DNA of 64,000 nt from Kordia sp. SMS9 (lineage in GTDB: Bacteria; Bacteroidota; Bacteroidia; Flavobacteriales; Flavobacteriaceae), in contig NZ_CP031153.1 of the NCBI RefSeq assembly GCF_003352465.1, positions 3,090,987 through 3,154,986 on the forward strand, read 5' to 3'. The position numbers and the translations under genes were made by a program. The notes beneath the pieces were generated by a model that was not told where the DNA came from, made no database searches, and saw only the letters and a program-made list of their open reading frames with translations. Shown here in pieces: positions 27,195 through 36,830 of the stretch (positions within the stretch are counted from its first letter, which is position 1; each line of letters begins with the position of its first letter).

Positions 27195-30100
27195 ATGAAA
27201 ACAATACTAAATTTACCAGAAAAGTGGAATTATTTGCTCTTAATTATAGTAGCTTTCACAACAAGTAATTTATTAGAAGCGCAAACTATAACTTCTATCA
27301 TGTCTTCGTATAATGGATATGATATCAATGCTGATAGAGTAAACGAAATTGACCAATTAACGTATTTACCATTTGAAAACAGCTACGAAAGAGTCAGCTC
27401 CACCGAAAAATTGGTGTTGGTATTGGTTGAAGATAGAATTTTGGAAAGCATCACAGGAAGTTCCTTATCGGAACAAGAGCTACTAAAAAGACTCGAACAG
27501 TACAAAGATGATTTAAAAGCAGAAGGATACACGACAAAATTTATAAAAGCCAGTATTTATGATGGTACAGAACATCAAGATGGTAGAACATTACTTGCGA
27601 TACGATCGTTCTTAAAAGACATTAAACAGTCAAAAAACTTGCAAGGAGTTATATTGGTAGGCGCATTTCCTGAAGCGATGATTGTGAGGCGATGGATTTG
27701 GAGAAGAAAAAACTGGAATGTTACTATTGACGGAACAGATTATACAGGAAACAATCAACGAGATTTTTTAAGAATTGTTCCTGAAATTGTTGCCCACAGA
27801 GCAGATATTGTTTTGGCAGATTTGGATGGGAATTGGAAAAATATCTATGTAAAAGGTCCTGTAGATTTAGAATCTATTGAAGCACTTCCTGTAAGTGGAA
27901 CCAATAGCAATTGGCCACTGTATGCCATGACATTTACTTCTACAAAATATAATGACCAAGTGATGTCATTTCAAGATTTTTTCTGGATACAAGATGATAA
28001 CTTTCAAAGACTTTCAGCACCTAGTGGAACACTTAAACTAAGAATTCGAAAAGCTCAAAAGCATCCAGAAACTAATTTTAGAGATCGAGCAAAACCAAAT
28101 CCGATTGCGAGACCAGAAATATTTGTGTCAAGAATTAATGCTAGAAATATTGCCGTTTCAACTGATAAAAATTTTGTAGACGCAAGCAATCAAGGGTTAC
28201 TAGATGTAAGTGGAAAACCTAGAACTTTAGAAACGAATCAAAACGTTGATCCAAGATCATTTTTAAGAAAAGATCCAATTACGGAACGTAAAATCCTTAT
28301 CAATTATTTTGATAGAAATCATAGTTACAGAGTTGGTGGCAATCCATTAAACAGTCATAGAACTGGAGCTGTAAAATTTGGAACAGGCTTAATTAGTGCT
28401 TCAAATCTAAATAATTATCTTAAAAAGGCATCATCAAACTTTAGCAGTTCTATTACGTATAATGAAGCGAGTTTAGTAGATTATGTAAAATTTTTAAAAA
28501 CACCTGCAACACTAAAAGGAATGTCATCACATTCAGACCCTTGGGGAAGTGAATACGGTAATTCTTATAATGTAAATGAATTGGAAAATCTAGTAGGCGG
28601 TAAGCCTTGGCTCTGGAAAAAAGAAGCTATTTCAAGTGGATATCGGTATACACCTTCGTTGGTTGGACTCAATGGAAAAGCTGATGCATATATACATAGA
28701 ACCATTTATGAAAACAATATTCTTTCAGGAACAGGAGGAAACCTTTTTATACACAATGGTTGTGAAGTTAACAGTCCTGGAAACGCATCTAGAAGACCAT
28801 ACAATCATAAGGATTATGGGTCTTCTAGTGGGTTACAGAATGCAGAAAGTATCTTGTTTTTTCTTAATGGAGTTGCTTTGGCTTCAAGGGCAAAGGTATT
28901 TTATGATAAACCAGAAGGATTTACAGAAGAAATTGGTAAAAATAAAAAGAATCATTTCGGTGCTGGATGGAAAGCGTATTTTACCAAAGAATCGAATGAT
29001 GCTGACTTAGCTTCAAATGTTTCTGGAAATAAACGAACCTATACTTGGAGTATTACTGGCGATTGGACCGCTAGAGTAAAGTATGACAATGGACTTGGTA
29101 TTCTTAAATTTGAAGGAAACAACCTAAAAAATTATTCAGTGCATGCAAATCAATCATGGTTTGGCGGCTGGAATTTTGATTCAAATCTCAACAATATTAA
29201 AGGGAAAGGTGATTTTAATGGTGATGGAATTGATGATATATTGATTAATAGTTCATGGGGAATCGGAGTATTATCCCGCATAGGAAATCAATGGAAAAGT
29301 ATAGTCGCAAAGCCAAAAGATAGTTGGTTTGGCGGATGGCGATATGGCGTAGCTGATAAAATTGAAGCCATTGCAGATTTTGACAATGATGGAAAAGACG
29401 AAATTTTAATTACCAGTAATTGGGGAATTGCAATTTTAAAACTTCAAGGAAACACATTTAGATCCATACTGGTAAAACCAAACGGAACTCGTTTCGGTAC
29501 CTGGACATACAATACAACTACGGTACGCGATAACAAAATAGAAGGTGTGGGAGATTTTAACGGCGATGGAAAAGTTGATATTTTAGTCTCAAAACCTTAT
29601 GGAATTGCGCTATTAACCATGTCAGGATCTACTTTGCAAAGTATTGTTGTAAAACCAAATGATAGTTGGTTTGGCGGATGGCGCTATGGCGTAAGCAATA
29701 AAATTGAAGCCATTGCAGATTTTGACAATGACGGAAAGGATGAAATTTTGATCACTAGTAATTGGGGGATCGGAATGCTGAAACTTCAAGGGAATACATT
29801 CAAATCTATATTGGTAAAACCCAATGGAACTCGTTTTGGTACGTGGACATACAACACAACTACTGTTCGGGACAATAAAATAGAAGGCGTAGGAGATTTT
29901 AATGGCGATGGTAAAGCCGATATTTTGGTCTCAAAACCCTACGGAATTGCACTATTGACACTATCAGGAACTACATTAAATAGTATTGTTGTAAAACCAG
30001 TAGGAACTCAATTCGGTCAATGGACCTATAACACAAGAAGCGTTTACGATAACAAGGTTGAAAAAATTGGAGATTTCAATGGAGATGGCAAAGCAGATAT

Positions 30101-30281
30101 TTTGATGTCAAAACCTTACGGAATTGGCGTATTAAGTCTTTCAGGAAATACCTTTACAAGTTTATATATAAAACGCAATAATACTCAAATAGGCGATTGG
30201 CATTTAAAAGTCTCAAACAGCTTTCCTGTTATTGGAAATTTTGATGAACAACCCGGCGAAGAAATCATCATTTATAAGTAG
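27195..30281 (+). CDS. Exported FG-GAP/VCBS-repeat protein
   Basis: 1028 aa. Signal peptide over residues 1-30 (LLIIVAFTTSNLLEAQ). Residues ~60-600 form a large domain I cannot assign (it includes VILVGAFPEAMIVRRW, loosely like C25/caspase-type folds). The C-terminal ~380 residues are Ca-binding-type FG-GAP repeats (DFNGDGxDDIL, DFDNDGKDEIL). Two successive 114-residue units are nearly identical. No T9SS tail; the protein ends in a repeat. Probably secreted or surface located. Confidence 0.8.
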   Translation: MKTILNLPEKWNYLLLIIVAFTTSNLLEAQTITSIMSSYNGYDINADRVNEIDQLTYLPFENSYERVSSTEKLVLVLVEDRILESITGSSLSEQELLKRLEQYKDDLKAEGYTTKFIKASIYDGTEHQDGRTLLAIRSFLKDIKQSKNLQGVILVGAFPEAMIVRRWIWRRKNWNVTIDGTDYTGNNQRDFLRIVPEIVAHRADIVLADLDGNWKNIYVKGPVDLESIEALPVSGTNSNWPLYAMTFTSTKYNDQVMSFQDFFWIQDDNFQRLSAPSGTLKLRIRKAQKHPETNFRDRAKPNPIARPEIFVSRINARNIAVSTDKNFVDASNQGLLDVSGKPRTLETNQNVDPRSFLRKDPITERKILINYFDRNHSYRVGGNPLNSHRTGAVKFGTGLISASNLNNYLKKASSNFSSSITYNEASLVDYVKFLKTPATLKGMSSHSDPWGSEYGNSYNVNELENLVGGKPWLWKKEAISSGYRYTPSLVGLNGKADAYIHRTIYENNILSGTGGNLFIHNGCEVNSPGNASRRPYNHKDYGSSSGLQNAESILFFLNGVALASRAKVFYDKPEGFTEEIGKNKKNHFGAGWKAYFTKESNDADLASNVSGNKRTYTWSITGDWTARVKYDNGLGILKFEGNNLKNYSVHANQSWFGGWNFDSNLNNIKGKGDFNGDGIDDILINSSWGIGVLSRIGNQWKSIVAKPKDSWFGGWRYGVADKIEAIADFDNDGKDEILITSNWGIAILKLQGNTFRSILVKPNGTRFGTWTYNTTTVRDNKIEGVGDFNGDGKVDILVSKPYGIALLTMSGSTLQSIVVKPNDSWFGGWRYGVSNKIEAIADFDNDGKDEILITSNWGIGMLKLQGNTFKSILVKPNGTRFGTWTYNTTTVRDNKIEGVGDFNGDGKADILVSKPYGIALLTLSGTTLNSIVVKPVGTQFGQWTYNTRSVYDNKVEKIGDFNGDGKADILMSKPYGIGVLSLSGNTFTSLYIKRNNTQIGDWHLKVSNSFPVIGNFDEQPGEEIIIYK
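29319..30002 (+). repeat. Two tandem 342-bp units in the FG-GAP gene
   Basis: Units begin at 29319 and 29661 (GATAGTTGGTTTGGCGGATG in both). Each codes 114 residues with two FG-GAP loops; the protein copies differ at few positions, while other repeats in the gene are much more diverged. A recent internal duplication kept in frame. Confidence 0.85.
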
Positions 30282-30294
30282 CGGGAAATAAACT

Positions 30295-30318
30295 AACACC
30301 ATTTTAAATGTAAATTGG
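30295..30318. repeat. 24-bp dispersed repeat, copy 2
   Basis: Identical to 18781-18804, 14 bases past the FG-GAP gene stop and before its terminator. Confidence 0.6.
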
Positions 30319-30345
30319 TATCATTCATAATTTTATCAGATTAAA

Positions 30346-30368
30346 ACGAACTTCGGTTCGTTTTTTTT
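30346..30368 (+). terminator. Terminator after the FG-GAP gene
   Basis: ACGAAC-TTCG-GTTCGT with an eight-T run; the same tetraloop hairpin type as at 1278. Confidence 0.85.
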
Positions 30369-30450
30369 GCTTTACTGATTCAAAATTATACATTTTTAAA
30401 CCTATTTTTTCAAATAAAGAATTGTCAAGGTTTTTATGCTATTTTTAAGG

Positions 30451-31554
30451 ATGAAAAAAATGATACTGACCATTCTGACTTCTTTTTTACTTTTTATAAG
30501 TTGTTCAGACACTTTTAGAAGCAATTATGCATATGGCAAGTTGCCAACCAATCTAGAAACAGCTCGTATAGCTGACACATACACGATTTGGAAAGATAAA
30601 TATGTCACTGCTGATGGTTGTCCCGAAGGTGCCAAACGCATTCTTTTTGATGATATGTCGCACACAGTAAGCGAAGGTATTGGCTATGGCATGTTGATTT
30701 CTGCTATGATGAAAGACAAAGCAACTTTTGACGCTTTTTACACCTATTACAATGCACATTTAGATCCAAACGGATTGATGCACTGGAAAATTGATGCCAA
30801 TGGAAAAAGGGCAGGCGATAATGCTGCGACCGATGCTGACGTTGATGTTGCATACGCGTTGTTATTAGCACACAAGTTGATTGGAAACGAGTCATATCTG
30901 GCGGAAGCCAAAAAAATCATAAAGTTGATCAAAAAGTATATGGTAGAGCCAAAAACCTACGTTTTGAAAGCAGGAGACGCTTGGGGCGGAAGCATGACTA
31001 CCAATCCGTCCTATTTTGCACCTGCGTATTTTAAAGTTTTTGCAGAAGTAACCAACGACGATTTTTGGCATAAAGTAAGTGATACTTGTTACGATATTTT
31101 GTTTAAAAGTTGGAATTCAAAAACAGGTTTGGTACCCGATTGGTGTAAAGCAGATGGAACGACGCCAGCTGATAATGTAAGTTGGGCAAAATACGAAGGG
31201 AAAGCATATTACTATGATGCAGCAAGAACTCCGTGGCGCATTGCCAAAGATTATGTTTGGTTTGGTGACGAACGTGCTGAAAAATACTGTAATGTTGTCA
31301 ACAGATTTATTGAAAAAATAGGTTTTCCTAATATTACCGATGGTTATAATTTGAATGGTTCAACTTTTAGAACTAAAAAGACAAGTGCTTTTGTTGGGTG
31401 TTTTGCTGTTGCGACTTTAGTGTCTAACAATCAACAATTAATTGATGCTGCTTACGCAGAAAACATCAATACCTTTAACGACAGTTATTTCAATGATATT
31501 TTGCGTTTATTGACTCTTCAAATGCAGCATGGAATGTTTGTGCGGTATGAGTGA
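30451..31554 (+). CDS. GH8 family glycoside hydrolase lipoprotein
   Basis: 367 aa from ATG 30451 (MKKMILTILTSF); an ATG at 30436 adds five residues. Lipobox LLFISC then a GH8 (alpha/alpha)6-barrel: SEGIGYGM with the catalytic acid Glu near residue 73 and ATDADVDVAYAL with the acidic residues near 130. GH8 enzymes cut beta-1,4 glucan, xylan or chitosan; the substrate is not evident. Anchored outside the cytoplasm. Monocistronic. Confidence 0.88.
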   Translation: MKKMILTILTSFLLFISCSDTFRSNYAYGKLPTNLETARIADTYTIWKDKYVTADGCPEGAKRILFDDMSHTVSEGIGYGMLISAMMKDKATFDAFYTYYNAHLDPNGLMHWKIDANGKRAGDNAATDADVDVAYALLLAHKLIGNESYLAEAKKIIKLIKKYMVEPKTYVLKAGDAWGGSMTTNPSYFAPAYFKVFAEVTNDDFWHKVSDTCYDILFKSWNSKTGLVPDWCKADGTTPADNVSWAKYEGKAYYYDAARTPWRIAKDYVWFGDERAEKYCNVVNRFIEKIGFPNITDGYNLNGSTFRTKKTSAFVGCFAVATLVSNNQQLIDAAYAENINTFNDSYFNDILRLLTLQMQHGMFVRYE

Positions 31555-31690
31555 ATTTTTTCTTTTGAGATTTGTTTTGGTTTAGAATATTTGGAAATCA
31601 GTTATTTACAAATGATTTGTAAATATGGGAAACAGTAATGGGATTTAGCTAAAGACCGTTAATTTTGGTATAATCAAAAAACTCTTTACA

Positions 31691-32176
31691 ATGAAAACAC
31701 TTAAAACTTATCTTTTTGTTTTAACATAACGACTATCAGTAACTATTTTTATAGCATGTGATGAGGATGATGATACTCATACTTACCCAGAGCCGACTGT
31801 TGAGATGTCTCCTGTTCAAATTATTGCTTCAAATCAAAATTCCACAGATAGTCCAACAGGACTTTGGCAAGACACCATTGAGATTGATAAAACTTGTCTA
31901 TTAACCATAAATGCGATTGCTAGTGCAAGATATAACGGCAATGTTGTTAATGCTGGTATTAGATTAATTATAAGGTTAGATGAAGAAGAATTAACTTCTG
32001 ACTATAGCTTTGAGGGAAGTAGTTCTTCAATTTTATTTAGCTCTTCAGCTTTTACTACCCTTTTTTTACAACCTAGCATATATAATTTAGAGATTGAAAG
32101 AGTCAATGCTGCTGTAAATAGCGATTACAATTTACGTGCAAATTATTATGCAATATATGCGGAGATGAGTAATTGA
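31691..32176 (+). pseudogene. Lipoprotein gene interrupted by an in-frame stop in the signal peptide
   Basis: ATG at 31691 opens MKTLKTYLFVLT, then TAA at 31727-31729, after which the same frame continues RLSVTIFIACDEDDD, a normal hydrophobic segment and lipobox Cys, and runs to TGA at 32174-32176. Without the stop it would be a ~161-residue lipoprotein. Downstream ATG 31805 could give a fragment with no export signal. The rest of the frame is intact, so the loss is recent or the base call is wrong. Function unknown. Confidence 0.75.
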
Positions 32177-32220
32177 TGTAAGTAAATGCTAATTTAATTG
32201 ATAAATGCCTTGTAAAATAA

Positions 32221-32250
32221 AAAAGCTAAGACCGTATGATCTTAGCTTTT
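32221..32250. terminator. Hairpin at the left island edge
   Basis: AAAAGCTAAGA / TCTTAGCTTTT, an 11-bp stem with an 8-base loop. The same arms, with another loop, stand at 60503-60531 downstream of the tRNA-Met. Here it serves the chromosomal side of the broken tRNA copy and the interrupted lipoprotein gene. Confidence 0.8.
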
Positions 32251-32255
32251 CCTTC

Positions 32256-32309
32256 GTTTATAGTAGTAGCGAGATCGGGAATTGAACCCGAGACCTCCGG
32301 GTTATGAAT
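32256..32309. repeat. attL: 54-bp duplicate of the tRNA-Met 3' part
   Basis: Identical to 60537-60590. On the minus strand it holds tRNA-Met from the anticodon loop to the 3' end plus 11 bases beyond; identity stops at 32310 (T here, C at 60591), just 5' of the anticodon. It has no 5' half and is therefore a non-functional remnant made by integration. Confidence 0.92.
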
Positions 32310-32409
32310 TCGGTGACAATTGGTCTCTATTGTTGCTAAATGATTTATAATCAGCTGTTTTTTTGGGGTTGTGTGTAGTTAAGATTCAATAAAAACTGCT
32401 AAAAACAGC

Positions 32410-32433
32410 AAAATGTTTTAGGTATGTTTTAGG
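32410..32433. repeat. Inner end repeat, left copy (24 bp)
   Basis: Contains ATGTTTTAGGTATGTTTTAG, itself two ATGTTTTAGG halves. The identical 24 bp occurs at 60472-60495, near the other end of the island. Likely arm-type integrase or excisionase sites. Confidence 0.65.
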
Positions 32434-32480
32434 TAAAATGAAATTTCAGCCGTATCTTTAATGTAAATAATGACTATATT

Positions 32481-33692
32481 ATGGCTTCGATAAAGATACT
32501 GCTTTGGAAACATGATAAGAAGAAAAACAACACATTTCCTCTGGCAATTCGTATTACAAAAAACAGAAAAACCCGCTATGTGTTTACAGGCGAATATATA
32601 AAGGAAAAAGATTGGAATGAAAAAGAGGGCTTGGTTAAAAAATCCCATCCCAATTCTGCGCGGCTGAATAATTTTCTGCAAAAGAAATTAAGTGAAGCGC
32701 ACAGCATTGCTTTAGATGTCGAAACCACCGATAAAAGTAAAACCGTTAAATCTATTAAGAAGAAGATCGTCAATGATAATAATGCGGATTTTTTCTCTAT
32801 TGCCGATATGTATTTGAAGAACTTAGAAGAACGCAAGAAGTTTAATCAAAGCAATAATGATAATGGACGATTAGAAATCTTCAAAATCTATCTTGGTAAA
32901 GAACAGCTTGATTTTATGGATTTGGATGTCACGCTCCTTGATAAGTTTAAAACCTATTTGATTTATAAGCTAAAACGTTCTGAACGCACCGTTGCAAATT
33001 ATATGATCTTAATTCGTACGATTTATAATATGGCGATAGCACAAGGTGTTACGGATAAAAATAATTACCCGTTTGGGCGTGGTAAATATCAAATCAAAAT
33101 TCCAGAGAGTGAAAAAATCGGATTGAACAGAGAAGAAATTCAACTTTTAGAGAATGTTGACAATATAACACCTGCGCAACAACACGCTTTGAATGTTTGG
33201 TTGTTCAGCTTTTATTTTGCAGGAATAAGAGTAGGGGATGTATTGAAACTCAAATGGTCTGATTTTAAAGATAATCGTTTGTATTACCGTATGGGAAAGA
33301 ATAAGAAACTCGTTTCCTTAAAAGTACCACAAAAGGCACAAGCTATTATGAATATCTATATCAAGGATAAAAAGAAAAAAACAGACTTTGTGTTTCCGAA
33401 TTTAAAAGGTGTAAACTTAAAGGATGAGAAAGCACTCGGCATACGCATAAAGACCATCACACGTAATTTAAACCGCCGTTTAGCCATAGTGGCGGAACAA
33501 TTAGAGATTGATAAAAAGCTTTCCATGCACATCGCACGTCATAGCTTTGGTAATATTGCAGGCGATACGATTCCAATACAGATGTTGCAAAAATTGTATC
33601 GACATTCATCCATTACCACAACCATCAACTATCAGCAAAATTTCATGCATAAAGAAACTGATGATGCTTTGGATAAAGTGATTGGGTTTTGA
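32481..33692 (+). CDS. Tyrosine recombinase/integrase of the tRNA-Met element
   Basis: 403 aa, ATG 32481, 171 bases inside attL. Typical Bacteroidota integrase: N-terminal arm-binding region (MASIKILLWKHDKKKNNTFP), SAM-like core-binding domain around residues 100-190, then the catalytic domain with Arg in FAGIRVGDVLKLKW, HIARHSFG (HxxR), His in YRHSS and the nucleophile Tyr in TTINYQ. All catalytic residues are present. It probably excises and integrates the element at the tRNA-Met anticodon-to-3' region. Its stop abuts that of the next convergent gene with no gap. Confidence 0.93.
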   Translation: MASIKILLWKHDKKKNNTFPLAIRITKNRKTRYVFTGEYIKEKDWNEKEGLVKKSHPNSARLNNFLQKKLSEAHSIALDVETTDKSKTVKSIKKKIVNDNNADFFSIADMYLKNLEERKKFNQSNNDNGRLEIFKIYLGKEQLDFMDLDVTLLDKFKTYLIYKLKRSERTVANYMILIRTIYNMAIAQGVTDKNNYPFGRGKYQIKIPESEKIGLNREEIQLLENVDNITPAQQHALNVWLFSFYFAGIRVGDVLKLKWSDFKDNRLYYRMGKNKKLVSLKVPQKAQAIMNIYIKDKKKKTDFVFPNLKGVNLKDEKALGIRIKTITRNLNRRLAIVAEQLEIDKKLSMHIARHSFGNIAGDTIPIQMLQKLYRHSSITTTINYQQNFMHKETDDALDKVIGF

Positions 33693-34352
33693 TTATTTAA
33701 TTTTTAAATCAAGGAACATATCCCCTTTTTCAGAATAGATAATACTCCAAATATCATCATTTTTCTCTATAAAATAAATACTATGTTGAGCCGTATTTCT
33801 ACTAGATCGATAAAATGTTTTTATAATGGCTTTGTTTTTATCAAGATTATAAACAGGCGCAGAGACATTAATTGCATAATCATTATCATCTTTATTTTTA
33901 AGTAATTTTTCATCTAAAGATTTCGGGATAACCCATTTGACAATTCTTGATTGCTTATAATTAAAAGAATCTTTGAGAAAAGTTTCAAATTTTTCATCAA
34001 CTCCTTTACCATAGATGAGGTATTGATTGCTTTTGATTTTCTTTTTCTCATAAATAATAGTATCATATTTAACATACAAACTATCGTTAATGATTTCTTT
34101 TTTTAGATCTGATTTATGGGCAAAACGGAATGTTTTATTGTTTTTGTTCCGTAATCGAAAAAATTCTTGAATCGATATTTTATCTCCCTTTGGTTTTAAA
34201 TAAATAGGTTTTATGAATTGGTTCTGTTTTGATTGCAGAACCAATTCTAGTAATTGTTGATCATCATTTTGTTGTTCTTGTTGACATGATATAAATGCGA
34301 ACACAATCATGATGAAGAAACTTATTCGTTTAACAGTCTTTCCCTTTTGCAT
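33693..34352 (-). CDS. Lipoprotein of unknown function
   Basis: 219 aa from the ATG at 34350-34352 (MQKGKTVKRISFF); ATGs at 34373 and 34397 are alternatives. Lipobox FAFISC, then a Gln-rich linker and a mixed alpha/beta domain with many Lys and Asp. No known motif. It overlaps the end of the upstream HExxH lipoprotein gene by 23 bases, so the two are translated as a unit. It might be a partner or immunity protein for it, but that is a guess. Confidence 0.7.
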   Translation of the reverse strand: MQKGKTVKRISFFIMIVFAFISCQQEQQNDDQQLLELVLQSKQNQFIKPIYLKPKGDKISIQEFFRLRNKNNKTFRFAHKSDLKKEIINDSLYVKYDTIIYEKKKIKSNQYLIYGKGVDEKFETFLKDSFNYKQSRIVKWVIPKSLDEKLLKNKDDNDYAINVSAPVYNLDKNKAIIKTFYRSSRNTAQHSIYFIEKNDDIWSIIYSEKGDMFLDLKIK

Positions 34353-36030
34353 CTGATGTATTGTTTTGTTCATTTTGGGCTTTAAGTATGTAATCATTTT
34401 GTAGGTTTACATCAGGGGTAATCTCGTTCATAGCAGGAGTTCCAGAAAATGTTCCTTTCGTCACATCTTTGCAATATTCGTGTGTGACACTCTCCATGCG
34501 ATTATTTTTAGCGTATTTAAACAAGGCATAAGCCATTGTTCCTATTAGATCAACCATGGCAATGTGCATTGAATCTTCCAAAGCGCTAAGTGTTGTTTCA
34601 TTTCTGCTAGCTGTATAAATATCAAATTTAATTTTTAAATCTGTGAAACTTGGATATTTTTGAAGCAATTCACCTTCAAGATAAAGATAGATGAGATGTG
34701 CATGAACCATTTCATGAATAGTGTTGGCTGCTAGTGATAATTTTGTTGGATTACCGCTAAGATAATCTTCTGCAAAATTAACGATAATTGGGTAATATCC
34801 ATTATTAATAGCTGAAGCTGATGGCATAGACGTTCCAGCATTGGCTACACCATTCAAAATATCATTATCTCTAAAGCCTAAGATGTAACTAGGTTGTTGA
34901 CCAATTGTATTTCTGATTTGATTAATTATACCCGCATTTAAATTCCTAATAATTTCATCTCTAACTACTCTTAGTAAACAATCATTATCAATTTCATCAA
35001 CGGCAAAATTGTCGAAATTGACTTCTGTTAATTCATATTCCATGAGCATATTAATTTCTGCTAAAATATCTTCTTGCGCTTCTGTACTACATGAATTTTC
35101 ACTCAGGAGATCATTCATTGCGCCTGCAACTTGGTGATTATTGTCTTGTAACCATATAAGCATTTCTGGAGTTAATTGAATATTATCTGTTAAGAAAGAT
35201 GAATTCATACAATTTTCAATTTTTTCCCAATCAGTAAGAATAGGCACAGTTTCAATCGGGTCGTCTTGAAGTGGGTTATTTGGATCACTACTGCCACCAC
35301 CTGCTGTACCATCATTTCCATCTCCGCCACTTGGCGCACTTCCACCTGTGCAACTCCATTGATTCACCGTAACCCAACCGCATATTTGATAGGCTGGCAC
35401 ACATGTATATCCAGGTGTACCGCAATCACAATCCTCACCAATAGCGTGATTGCCACCCGTACAATTATACTGTGTACATTGATATTGTTGCTCCATGCCA
35501 ATAAGTTCAGGTGTGCCGTCCAAACATGGACGCGGTTGTCCAATACCACTTTTTTGAAGTAATGTATCACCATTTATGGTTTCCATGATTGCATTGGCAT
35601 GATCAAGTCCACCACCTTGATCATAACCTATACGTGGATATTTGATAAGGAATTGATATTCTGCTCCATCATCAAATTCAAGGAACATATAATTAATAAG
35701 ATAATTATTTTGTTCTGAATGTCCATGAACGGTCGTGGTGTATTGAGTATAAGTATTGCGCTCTATAATTTGTATTGTGTTTAAATCAAGTGAATAAGCT
35801 GTACTCGTATCATTACTTTTAGCAGTATTTGACGATTGAGTAAGTTTTTGATAAACGCTTGGATGCGTGGCGCGTAAATGATCGCCTGACTCCATTTGAA
35901 TAATAAAACTCTTATTTTGTGACTTTGTTTGTTCGTCAATGCGTACAGTATCATCATGTTCGCAACTGATCAAAAAAATAGCACATACAATAATTAAGGG
36001 GGAAATTGTTTCGTTAAAAATACTTTTCAT
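34330..36030 (-). CDS. HExxH-containing lipoprotein, possible metallopeptidase
   Basis: 566 aa. Signal and lipobox IFLISC. A Cys-rich, Gly-rich middle (NCTGGNHAIGEDCDCG and GGSAPSGGDGNDG, about residues 195-250) precedes a helical C-terminal domain with a zincin-type HEMVH motif at residues 439-443 inside TIHEMVHAHLIYLYL. The third zinc ligand is not certain. Cys clusters suggest disulfides in the periplasm or at the surface. It is element cargo, in an operon with the small lipoprotein gene downstream. Similar Flavobacteria proteins are mostly annotated as hypothetical. Confidence 0.7.
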   Translation of the reverse strand: MKSIFNETISPLIIVCAIFLISCEHDDTVRIDEQTKSQNKSFIIQMESGDHLRATHPSVYQKLTQSSNTAKSNDTSTAYSLDLNTIQIIERNTYTQYTTTVHGHSEQNNYLINYMFLEFDDGAEYQFLIKYPRIGYDQGGGLDHANAIMETINGDTLLQKSGIGQPRPCLDGTPELIGMEQQYQCTQYNCTGGNHAIGEDCDCGTPGYTCVPAYQICGWVTVNQWSCTGGSAPSGGDGNDGTAGGGSSDPNNPLQDDPIETVPILTDWEKIENCMNSSFLTDNIQLTPEMLIWLQDNNHQVAGAMNDLLSENSCSTEAQEDILAEINMLMEYELTEVNFDNFAVDEIDNDCLLRVVRDEIIRNLNAGIINQIRNTIGQQPSYILGFRDNDILNGVANAGTSMPSASAINNGYYPIIVNFAEDYLSGNPTKLSLAANTIHEMVHAHLIYLYLEGELLQKYPSFTDLKIKFDIYTASRNETTLSALEDSMHIAMVDLIGTMAYALFKYAKNNRMESVTHEYCKDVTKGTFSGTPAMNEITPDVNLQNDYILKAQNEQNNTSDAKGKDC

Positions 36031-36172
36031 TTAAACTTTTTTAAAATGTTAAAAAATCTGATTAAGTATTTTAAGGTAATTTAGAGGGATATAGCTTATA
36101 CTTTATTGCTACTTTTTCAAAAATAGATAATTTTTCTTACAAATTAAAAAAATAGAATCTATTTTCTCAAAA

Positions 36173-36187
36173 TTTTGTGTGCATATT
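36173..36187 (+). promoter_or_regulatory. Shared element motif, copy 1 (before the RadC-like gene)
   Basis: TTTTGTGTGCATATT, a variant of the TTTTATGTGCATAGTG motif found before several genes of the element; 31 bases before the ATG. Confidence 0.5.
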
Positions 36188-36218
36188 CCTGTAGATAGAA
36201 TTCTGCTACAACCTTTTC

Positions 36219-36689
36219 ATGACAAAAGAATTTCACACGAATATCAGCCAAATCACCTTGCAATATCAGCGCAAAGTTAAGGCGAATGAGCGTCCCAAAA
36301 TAAGTAGTGCTTTACGCGCTTATCAATTATTCCGTGCTAATTGGGATGATATGACCATTAACTTGTTTGAAGAATTTAAAATCTTGCTTCTTGATCGCAA
36401 TAATTGCTGTATGGGGATTGTGCCGATTGCCAAGGGCGGTGTATCAGGTGTAACAGTTGATCCAAAACTTATTTTTGCCTCTGCGCTCAAAGCGCGTGCT
36501 TGTGGTATTATTTTAGGTCATAATCATCCATCGGGTGGCTTAAAGGCAAGCTCGGCTGATAAAGCCATTACGCGAAAAATTGTCCAAGGCGCGCATTATC
36601 TCGATATTAGTATTTTGGATCATTTGATTGTCACGGATGATGAATATTACTCTATGGCTGATGACAATTTAGTGTCGTTTACACTTTGA
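36219..36689 (+). CDS. RadC-like JAB/MPN domain protein
   Basis: 156 aa. The JAMM zinc motif is intact: GHNHPSGGLKASSADK near residue 105-120, with the upstream Glu in the domain. Such RadC-like proteins are frequent passengers of Bacteroidota mobile elements; the proposed DNA-repair role is not established. Preceded by the shared regulatory motif and followed by the structured hairpin region. Confidence 0.88.
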   Translation: MTKEFHTNISQITLQYQRKVKANERPKISSALRAYQLFRANWDDMTINLFEEFKILLLDRNNCCMGIVPIAKGGVSGVTVDPKLIFASALKARACGIILGHNHPSGGLKASSADKAITRKIVQGAHYLDISILDHLIVTDDEYYSMADDNLVSFTL

Positions 36690-36830
36690 AAAAAGCACGA
36701 AAAAATGTCTATATAATAGTGATTGTGACGTTTGAATTACTTAATTTAGATTCAATTATAAAAAACATATTTTATAGAATAAACGAATAAATAATTTTAA
36801 ATATAAGCGTTAGCTAACGAATTCCATTGG

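Noticed and set aside
27195..30281. T9SS-secreted gingipain-like protease
   Set aside because: No clear catalytic His-Cys pair and no C-terminal sorting domain could be seen.
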